A DNA stretch of 64,000 bases, from assembly GCF_014645795.1 (NCBI RefSeq), contig NZ_BMMK01000009.1:142287-206286 (forward strand), in the 5' to 3' direction. The notes beneath the pieces are model-generated. The model ran no database searches, was not told the DNA's origin, and worked only from the letters and a program-made list of their open reading frames with translations. Source of the stretch: Longimycelium tulufanense (GTDB lineage Bacteria > Actinomycetota > Actinomycetes > Mycobacteriales > Pseudonocardiaceae). Of this stretch, positions 58,449-64,000 are shown one piece after another. Every line of letters begins with the position of its first letter. Positions within the stretch are counted from its first letter, which is position 1. The position numbers and the translations under genes were made by a program.

Positions 58449-59069
58449 TCACTGGTTGCGGTACTCCGGCAACGTGACGTGCACCGGCTCGCCGCCGGCC
58501 GTGGTCACGGCGCGCCGGTGCTCGGTCGGGTCCCCGACCAGCGGTTCGGCCGGTTTCAGGGTCTTGCGGCAGCGACGGGCGAGGTCCTGGTAGACCCGGG
58601 TTCCGTTGGCCTTCCACGCCATCTCGTCCTCGGTGAGCTCCCGCAGCACCTTCGCCGGGCTGCCGGTGGCCAGGTGGGCCGCGGGAACTTCGAAGCCGCT
58701 CTTGACGAAGCTGTTCGCACCGACGAACGCCCGCTCACCGACGACCACGTGGTCCATCAGCACCGAGTTCATGCCGATCAACGCGCCGCGTCCAACGCGA
58801 CAGCCGTGCAACACGGCACCGTGCCCGACGTGACCGTCCTGCTCGACCACGGTGGACGAGCCGGGAAAGCAGTGCGCCACGCAGCCGTCCTGGATGTTGG
58901 CGCCCTCCTCCAGGACGATCCGGCCGAAGTCGCCGCGAAGGCTGGCCAGCGGACCGACGTAGCAACCGGCGCCGATCACCACGTCGCCGATGAGCACGGC
59001 GTCGGGATGGACGAAGGCGTTGGGGTGGATCAGCGGCACGACGCCGTCGATTTCGTAAACCCGGGCCAC
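58449..59069 (-). CDS. PaaY/CaiE-like left-handed beta-helix protein
   Basis: 206 residues from the GTG at 59069 (GGAGGAACCC upstream). Hexapeptide-repeat protein: VARVYEIDGVVPLIHPNAFVHPDAVLIGDV, YVGPLASLRGDFGRI, GHVGHGAVLHGCRVGRGALIGMNSVLMDHVVVG, then a helical tail (DEMAWKANGTRVYQDLARR). This layout and length fit PaaY, a thioesterase that clears aryl-CoA intermediates in phenylacetate breakdown, and gamma carbonic anhydrases. The metal histidines (AHCFPG, GHVGHGA) are present. It lies 57 bases before the mutase. Confidence 0.87.
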   Translation of the reverse strand: MARVYEIDGVVPLIHPNAFVHPDAVLIGDVVIGAGCYVGPLASLRGDFGRIVLEEGANIQDGCVAHCFPGSSTVVEQDGHVGHGAVLHGCRVGRGALIGMNSVLMDHVVVGERAFVGANSFVKSGFEVPAAHLATGSPAKVLRELTEDEMAWKANGTRVYQDLARRCRKTLKPAEPLVGDPTEHRRAVTTAGGEPVHVTLPEYRNQ

Positions 59070-59091
59070 GGGTTCCTCCAGTTCGTGCGAC

Positions 59092-60306
59092 TCAGTGGGC
59101 GGCAGCGAGTACTTCCAGCTGGGCGTCATGGCCGTGGATCCACGCCAGGTCGTCCGGCAGCTGGGTCAGCCTCTCGTCGCGCTCCACGGCCCGCGGGCCG
59201 TCGGGCACCTGGAAGCACTCGCGGTTACGGCGGGAGGCCATCTGGAGCTGGCGGGCCCGGGGCTTGCGCACCGACTCGTAGCGGCGCAACGCCGAGGCCA
59301 CCTCGCCCGACCACGTGCCCGCCAGGCAGTCCGCGAGAACGACGGCGTCCTCGATGGCCTGGTTCGCGCCCTGTCCCTGGTGCGGCAACATCGGATGGGC
59401 CGCGTCACCAAGCAACGTCATCCGGGCGGTGCTCCACCGGGACAGGGGCTCCCGGTCGTACAGCGCCCAACGGGAAATCGTGTCGACGCCGCCGAGAAGG
59501 ATGGCGACGACCTCGTTCCACCCCTCGAACGCCGCGACCGCCTCGGACACCTCGCCGCGGGCGACCCAGGACTCCAGTGTCCACTCCGGGTCCGGCACCA
59601 CCGCGAGGAAGTTGACCAGCCGGCCACCGCTCACCGGGTAGGAGATGAGATGCCGGCCCGGTCCGGGAAACAGCCACAACTTCGGATGGTGCGGATCGAA
59701 GCCCAGCTCGGGCAGCCGGGGCAGCCGTTCCACGGGTACCAGGCCACGGTAGCCGCTCGTGCCGGAGAAGGCCGGGAGGTCCGGTCCGGTAATGGCCTCG
59801 CGGACCGCCGAGTGCACCCCGTCCGCACCGATCACGACGTCGGCGCGTTCGGCCGAACCGTCGGAGAAGACCAGGTCGACCCCGTCGGCGTCCTCGGTCA
59901 CCCGGGCACACTTGCGGCCGTACTCCAGCCTGCCGCCCTCGCCGAGATACGCCTCTAACAGCACGCGTTGCACGTCCGCGCGATGAACCGTGTAGAACGG
60001 GGCGCCGAACCGCTTCTCATAGGCGTCGGCCATCTCGTGGCTGCAGAAGACCTCTCCGCCGCACCAACGGTGGAACTGGATCTGTTGCGGCCGGACCGCT
60101 GCGCCGTCCAGCTCCTTGAGCAGGTCCATCCGGCGCAGCAGGCGGCTCGCGTTGGCACCCACCGCGATACCGGCACCGATCTCAGTCAGCTCCGCCGCCT
60201 GCTCGTAGACCACGACGTCGGTTCCCTTACGCCGCAGGGAAATTGCCGTGGTCAGGCCACCGATTCCGGCACCGACCACCGCAACCCGTAGGGCACGCGC
60301 GGACAT
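59092..60306 (-). CDS. FAD-dependent aromatic hydroxylase (salicylate-hydroxylase-like)
   Basis: 404 residues. VAVVGAGIGGLTTAISLRRKG, IGADGVHSAVREAI, and MTLLGDAAHPMLPHQGQGANQAIEDAVVLADCL mark a single-component group A hydroxylase such as salicylate or 3-hydroxybenzoate hydroxylase. Presumably adds an OH to a small aromatic acid. ATG with GGGAGGAAGAG upstream. Different family from the polyketide monooxygenase at 35 kb, which has an extra C-terminal domain. Confidence 0.9.
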   Translation of the reverse strand: MSARALRVAVVGAGIGGLTTAISLRRKGTDVVVYEQAAELTEIGAGIAVGANASRLLRRMDLLKELDGAAVRPQQIQFHRWCGGEVFCSHEMADAYEKRFGAPFYTVHRADVQRVLLEAYLGEGGRLEYGRKCARVTEDADGVDLVFSDGSAERADVVIGADGVHSAVREAITGPDLPAFSGTSGYRGLVPVERLPRLPELGFDPHHPKLWLFPGPGRHLISYPVSGGRLVNFLAVVPDPEWTLESWVARGEVSEAVAAFEGWNEVVAILLGGVDTISRWALYDREPLSRWSTARMTLLGDAAHPMLPHQGQGANQAIEDAVVLADCLAGTWSGEVASALRRYESVRKPRARQLQMASRRNRECFQVPDGPRAVERDERLTQLPDDLAWIHGHDAQLEVLAAAH

Positions 60307-60375
60307 CTCTTCCTCCCGTCGTCGAGCTCGGTGCCGGGCTCACCACCGTGGGGCCCGGCACCGAGCACCCCGTGT

Positions 60376-61137
60376 TCAGGCCAGCGCCGCGGCCGGCTCC
60401 CGCACGGACTCCAGAGCCCGCCCCGCCCGGCGCCTCTCCTTCTCGTCGATCATGTCGGGGTCGAAGGCGGCGTAGTCGACGTGGGTCACCGCGGCCGGCC
60501 GGCCCGCCTGCTCGATCTCCACGGTGGCCTTGAACATCAGTCGCGCGGGGTCGGACAGCTCCGTCTCCTGCAGGGCCAGCCGCAGCGTGGCCTGGACCGG
60601 GAACAGGAAGTTCTGGAACGTCGTGCTCATCGAGTTGATGACGATGTAGTAGCGCCGCTGTGGGAACCGGGACAGGAAGAACCGCTCGGTGACGGCGAGG
60701 AACATCTGGCGGCTCGCCTCGATCGCCACCATGCCCTGTACGTGAGCCCGGTTCTGCAGGTCGACCAGCAGCTCGTTGTCGTTGTGCAACCGCAGCGAGG
60801 CCGCGTACACGGCGTCGCCGTCCTGCCGCAGGTCGGCCACGAGCACGTTGTCCGCGCGGCCCTTGTGCAGGTCCTGCCGGTCGGCCAGCGCGGGCTCGTC
60901 GACCAGCAACCGCACCCGGTCGGGCCGCAGGCCCCTACGGTCCAGTGCGTCGCGCAGATAGCGCACCTCGTACTCGCCGACGCCCTGTCCGGCGCGGATG
61001 ACGAGCGGCTCGTCGATCCCGTCGAGCGCGCCGCTGTCCAAGTCGGCTACGAACGCGGAGAACGTGCGTGCCCCGGCCATCCGGGCGAACTCGGCGAAGC
61101 GGTCGCCTACCAGGTAGACGGTGTTGTCTGTGCTCAC
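60376..61137 (-). CDS. AfsA-like hotdog protein
   Basis: 253 residues. The second half carries an A-factor-biosynthesis hotdog domain: HKGRADNVLVADLRQDGD (about 91-108) and MVAIEASRQMFLAVTERFF with the E..RQ signature (E140, R143, Q144). The N-terminal half is weakly conserved. AfsA proteins join a beta-ketoacyl-ACP to dihydroxyacetone phosphate to make gamma-butyrolactone signals; here no butyrolactone receptor is nearby, so it may instead be a pathway enzyme. GTG overlaps the flavin reductase stop. Confidence 0.78.
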   Translation of the reverse strand: MSTDNTVYLVGDRFAEFARMAGARTFSAFVADLDSGALDGIDEPLVIRAGQGVGEYEVRYLRDALDRRGLRPDRVRLLVDEPALADRQDLHKGRADNVLVADLRQDGDAVYAASLRLHNDNELLVDLQNRAHVQGMVAIEASRQMFLAVTERFFLSRFPQRRYYIVINSMSTTFQNFLFPVQATLRLALQETELSDPARLMFKATVEIEQAGRPAAVTHVDYAAFDPDMIDEKERRRAGRALESVREPAAALA

Positions 61138-61694
61138 GGGTTCCCTCCAGGAAAGTTGTGGACGCCGCAGAACTCGGGGTCGTCGGCCGGCAGCGCGCCG
61201 TACCCGCCGCGGTGGAACAGCAGCGGCCGGCCGGGTTGCCGGTCCAGGCCGACGACCCGGCCGACGACCAGCACGTGGTCGCCGAGCGGCACGTGGCGGT
61301 GCTGCTCACACTCGATGCGGCCCGGGGAACCGGCCAGGGTGGGGCAGCCCGTACGCGGCCCGGGCACCCACCGGGCGATGTGGTCCAGCTCGTCCAGGGG
61401 CGGCCGGTGCTCGCTGGCCACGGTCAGTTCCCGGGCCAGCGGAGCACCGTCCTCGGCCAGGATCGAGACCGCCCACACCCCGGACCGCAACACGTGGCCG
61501 AGAAAGGTCGAGTCCTCCCGCAACCACATCGAGACCAGCGGTGGCCGCAGTGAGACAGAGGTGAAGGAGTTGACCACGATCGCGTCGGCCGGCCGGCCCG
61601 GTCGGCCGTGGACGAGGGTGGAGACCACGCAGACCCCGGTGACGAGCTCGCCCATGACCTCGCGCAGGGCGGCCCGCTCGGCCACGACGGACAT
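61134..61694 (-). CDS. Flavin reductase (HpaC type)
   Basis: 186 residues from the ATG at 61694. LREVMGELVTGVCVVSTL, VVNSFTSVSLRPPLVSMWL and HRHVPLGDHVLVVGRV define the short-chain flavin reductases that feed reduced FAD/FMN to two-component monooxygenases. Two bases after the HpaB-type gene, so it is its natural partner. It could also supply the ActVA-5-like hydroxylase at 33 kb. Confidence 0.92.
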   Translation of the reverse strand: MSVVAERAALREVMGELVTGVCVVSTLVHGRPGRPADAIVVNSFTSVSLRPPLVSMWLREDSTFLGHVLRSGVWAVSILAEDGAPLARELTVASEHRPPLDELDHIARWVPGPRTGCPTLAGSPGRIECEQHRHVPLGDHVLVVGRVVGLDRQPGRPLLFHRGGYGALPADDPEFCGVHNFPGGNP

Positions 61695-61696
61695 CT

Positions 61697-63280
61697 TCAG
61701 CTCCCGGCCACGAGCGAGCCGGAGCGCGGCGCCGTACGGCCGATGATGCTCTGCTCGCCCGGATTGACCAGGTCGGGCACGGTCCAGCCGTCGATGTCGT
61801 ACTCGGACATGCAGCGCTCGACGAGCTCCTTGTACTGCTCGAGCTTGCCGGTGTGCTGCTGGTCGTGCAGGGCCTCGAAGCGGATCTGCTCGTGGTTGCC
61901 CGCGTAGTTCATCTCGTAGAGCTCCCAGCGGCCGCCGAACTCGCTGCCGAGGGAGTCCCAGATGAGCTTCATCAGCTTGACGCGGTCGATGGCCTCGACG
62001 TCCCGGCCCCGGATGTAGCGGTCGAGGTAGGGACGCAGCTCGTCGATCTTCCAGTCGCTGGCGTGGGAGTTGTTGTAGATCAGCGCGCTGCCCAGGTCGC
62101 GGAAGAACGTTTCCTTGATGCGCGGGAAGACGCTGGTCGCCAGGACCCGGAAGGCCATGGCGGTCTCGCCGTTGGGCGCGACCGTCCCGTCCGGCCAGGG
62201 GGTCGGGTTGTGCACCATCGAGTCGATGAGGGCCCAGAAGATGTTGCGGTAGGACAACACCTCGCCGAGCCGGCTCTGCACGCCCCGGTACTCGATGGTG
62301 CCCGTGGTCTCCAGCCCCTTGGTGAGCAGGCCGGTGAGGAAGTCCATCTTCACCGCGAACCGGACACAGGCGTGCAACATGGCCCGGTAGAAGAACCCGG
62401 AACCGACGAAGAAGTTGTTGGCCTTGTCGACGTCGTAGCAGAAGACGTCCTCCCAGGGCACGAACACCCGGTCGAAGACGAGGATGCCGTCGTTCTCGTC
62501 GAGCCGGCTGCTCAGCGGGGCGTCGAACGGGCTGCTCACGGTGCTGGCGGCGAACTCGTAGGACGGCCGCGAGATGATCTTCAGACCGGGTGCGCCCATC
62601 GGCACGATGAAGTAGGCCGAGAACTCCTTGGCCCCGCTGGGGATCTTCGCGTAGCTGCCGATGAAGATCTGCTGGGTGATGGCGGCGGCGGTGCCCACGA
62701 CCTTCGCGCCGGAAACGATGATGCCGGCGTCGGTCTCCTCGTCGACGGTGAGGTAGACGTCCTTGAGCTCCTGCATGCCGCGGTGCCGGTCGATCGGCGG
62801 GTTCACGATCCCGTGCCCGACGAACATCACCTTCTCCTGTGCCTCCCGGTACCACCGGTCGGCGTTGTCCTCGAACGGCGCGTAGTGCTCGGCGTAGGAA
62901 CCGAGCGTCGCGAGGAACGCGGCCTTGAAGTCCGGGGTCCGGCCCATCCACCCGTAGGTGATGCGGGACCAGTCGGCGATGGCGTCCGCACCCGCCCGGA
63001 GGTCCTCCGGGGTGCGGGCGGCCTTGAAGTAGGCGTGGGTGTAGCCGCCGCTGCCGGTGTCCGTGGGCACCACGAGGCGCTCGTTCTGCTCCGGGTCGTG
63101 CAGGGCGTCGTACAGCCGGGCCGCCATCCGCACGTTGTTACGGAAGGCGGGGTGGGTGGTGACGTCCTCGACTCGCTCGCCGTTGAGCCATACCTCGCGT
63201 CCGTCACGGATGCTCTCGATGTACTCCGCACCCGTGTAGGGCCGGCTGGCCGGCCGAGAGCTGTCCGTCGTGTTCGTCAT
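61697..63280 (-). CDS. HpaB-type flavin-dependent aromatic hydroxylase
   Basis: 527 residues, oxygenase of the 4-hydroxyphenylacetate 3-monooxygenase family. YTGAEYIESIRDGREVWLNGERV at the start, GHGIVNPPIDRH, SGAKVVGTAAAITQQIFIGSY, FDRVFVPWEDVFCYDVDKANNFF. Adds an ortho hydroxyl to a 4-hydroxyphenyl compound using reduced flavin. ATG with GGAAAGG upstream. First gene of the 11-gene minus operon; the promoter must lie in 63281-63450. Substrate (free acid, CoA or carrier-bound) cannot be told. Confidence 0.92.
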   Translation of the reverse strand: MTNTTDSSRPASRPYTGAEYIESIRDGREVWLNGERVEDVTTHPAFRNNVRMAARLYDALHDPEQNERLVVPTDTGSGGYTHAYFKAARTPEDLRAGADAIADWSRITYGWMGRTPDFKAAFLATLGSYAEHYAPFEDNADRWYREAQEKVMFVGHGIVNPPIDRHRGMQELKDVYLTVDEETDAGIIVSGAKVVGTAAAITQQIFIGSYAKIPSGAKEFSAYFIVPMGAPGLKIISRPSYEFAASTVSSPFDAPLSSRLDENDGILVFDRVFVPWEDVFCYDVDKANNFFVGSGFFYRAMLHACVRFAVKMDFLTGLLTKGLETTGTIEYRGVQSRLGEVLSYRNIFWALIDSMVHNPTPWPDGTVAPNGETAMAFRVLATSVFPRIKETFFRDLGSALIYNNSHASDWKIDELRPYLDRYIRGRDVEAIDRVKLMKLIWDSLGSEFGGRWELYEMNYAGNHEQIRFEALHDQQHTGKLEQYKELVERCMSEYDIDGWTVPDLVNPGEQSIIGRTAPRSGSLVAGS

Positions 63281-63762
63281 CAGATCACCTTTCCGGCCAC
63301 GGGGTTCTCTCGTCGACAGGGGAGACCTGGCGACCCGGCGACATCGGCCGTTCGGGCCCGGACGGGCTCGTGCGCTTCAGGTTTTCCCCTCCTGCAACCA
63401 ACGATTGCCGCAACAGGGTGGATGAGGAAAGGCGACGTTGGGACTAGGGAAGAGGGACTAGACCGATTAGCGTACGGAACGCGAGACCGTCCTCCAGGGT
63501 CGGCACTGCGCCTCCGTCATTGGATCTACGTGAGGTTCTGGCACGTCTCGGTGACGCCATCACCACGACGAAGCCGGTGCTTCGCAGGTTGTGCGTGTGG
63601 ACGCTGGGTCGGGCGGCGGAGCGTTGAGGTTTCCGGCGGCGCCTCACTGTGCCAGCTCTGCGAAAGATGTCCCAGAAACAAGCGCGGTGTTTCGCTGTGG
63701 GCTGACCCGTACGGGGTCCGTTCGGCACCACGCGAATGGGATGCCGTGGTAGAGCGATGCTG
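63281..63762. other. Non-coding leader region of the HpaB operon
   Basis: 482 bases with no supported gene; open frames here have no family resemblance. It should hold the promoter of the long operon. No clear repeated operator was seen. Confidence 0.5.
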
Positions 63763-63806
63763 GCCGCTGTCACAGTCGTGCGGTGTCGCACGACTGTGAC
63801 AGCGGC
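63763..63806. terminator. Perfect 20-bp hairpin with 4-base loop
   Basis: GCCGCTGTCACAGTCGTGCG (63763-63782), loop GTGT, perfect complement 63787-63806. Acts as a strong bidirectional terminator between the HpaB promoter region and the IS fragment, or marks an element boundary or operator. Bases 63807-63915 show nothing else certain. Confidence 0.6.
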
Positions 63807-63915
63807 ACTACCCCTGAAATCGGTGATGGACCGCAGGCGGGGTCAGGTGCTTCCTGCCTGCCGCGCCCCGTGGGTCATGCCGAGCCGCAGAGCTCTTTGG
63901 GCGCAAATTGCAGGG

Positions 63916-64000
63916 CTAGGTGTTCTGTCCCGTGAGGTTGGGGATGCGGTGGGCGGGTGGGCCGCCGATCGCGGTGTGGTGGCGGTGATGGTTGTAGGTG
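63916..64000 (-). mobile_element. C-terminal end of an IS481-type transposase
   Basis: The minus strand reads YNHHRHHTAIGGPPAHRIP, then NLTGQNT and a stop. This is the typical tail of IS481/IS3-group integrase-core transposases (YNxxRxHxxLG-type). The gene continues beyond the right edge of the window, so the element's size and state are unknown. Confidence 0.82.

Noticed and set aside
63444..63791. Minus-strand open frame of 115 residues upstream of the HpaB operon
   Set aside because: No ribosome site, no family resemblance, and it runs through the hairpin.
61853..63799. Plus-strand open frame of 648 residues over the HpaB-type gene
   Set aside because: Antisense to a gene with strong family motifs; low-complexity Val/Asp/Gly content.

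Overview
This window is high-GC actinobacterial chromosome. Gene content and order point to the Pseudonocardiales (an Amycolatopsis- or Saccharopolyspora-like organism), but I cannot name a species. The supporting signs are a complete 14-gene NADH dehydrogenase operon, mycobacteria-like synteny (mannosyltransferase mgtA, menG, menJ, polyprenyl synthase grcC1), an ArfA/ArfC-type envelope pair, EspG/DUF3558/PPE-like genes, a DUF397/XRE pair, a SARP regulator and long antisense open frames typical of high G+C at the third codon position.

Layout. (1) 1-6.5 kb: the end of a carotenoid oxygenase, an envelope OmpA-family protein with a very long ArfC-like partner, and a RarD-type transporter. (2) 6.6-24.1 kb: one minus-strand operon nuoA-N followed by grcC1 (menaquinone side-chain synthase), preceded by a Rex-type redox operator. 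(3) 24.4-29.9 kb: accessory genes (DUF397 protein, XRE regulator with a palindromic operator, small genes, and an EspG / DUF3558 lipoprotein / ESX-like / PPE-like cassette without secretion machinery). (4) 30.2-42.0 kb: a compact type II polyketide cluster. It has a SARP activator, an NmrA-like protein with an MmyB-type regulator, a minus-strand tailoring operon (FAD monooxygenase, lipocalin-like protein, ActVA-5-like hydroxylase) and a plus-strand operon (O-methyltransferase, Dabb protein, SRPBCC aromatase/cyclase, second cyclase, KS-alpha, KS-beta/CLF, ACP). The two operons diverge from a 0.2-kb region carrying two mirrored sets of heptamer repeats that look like SARP sites. (5) 42.2-48.4 kb: menJ (with a second Rex-type operator), menG, a thioredoxin-like protein, two GT4 glycosyltransferases, an inositol-monophosphatase-family protein and a DUF4286 protein. 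(6) 48.5-52.6 kb: LysR regulator, drug-type exporter and a second O-methyltransferase in one operon, plus a YczE-type membrane protein. (7) 52.9-63.3 kb: an 11-gene minus-strand operon. It holds an HpaB-type hydroxylase, flavin reductase, AfsA-like hotdog protein, aromatic-ring FAD hydroxylase, PaaY-like protein, AroQ-delta-type chorismate mutase, class II DAHP synthase, MaoC protein and E1-alpha/E1-beta/E2 of a 2-oxoacid dehydrogenase. (8) 63.3-64.0 kb: non-coding DNA with a perfect 20-bp hairpin, then the C-terminal end of an IS481-type transposase.

How the parts fit. Segments 2 and 5 together are respiratory-chain supply: NADH oxidation and synthesis, methylation and reduction of menaquinone. 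Both menJ and nuoA carry the same promoter/Rex-operator block. Segments 3 and 4 sit between menJ and nuoA, which suggests an island inserted between functionally linked genes. Segment 7 reads as a self-contained pathway that draws carbon into the shikimate route, decarboxylates a 2-oxoacid (hydroxyphenylpyruvate or a branched-chain 2-oxoacid) to an acyl-CoA, and hydroxylates an aromatic ring. Its product, and any link to the polyketide cluster, are inference.
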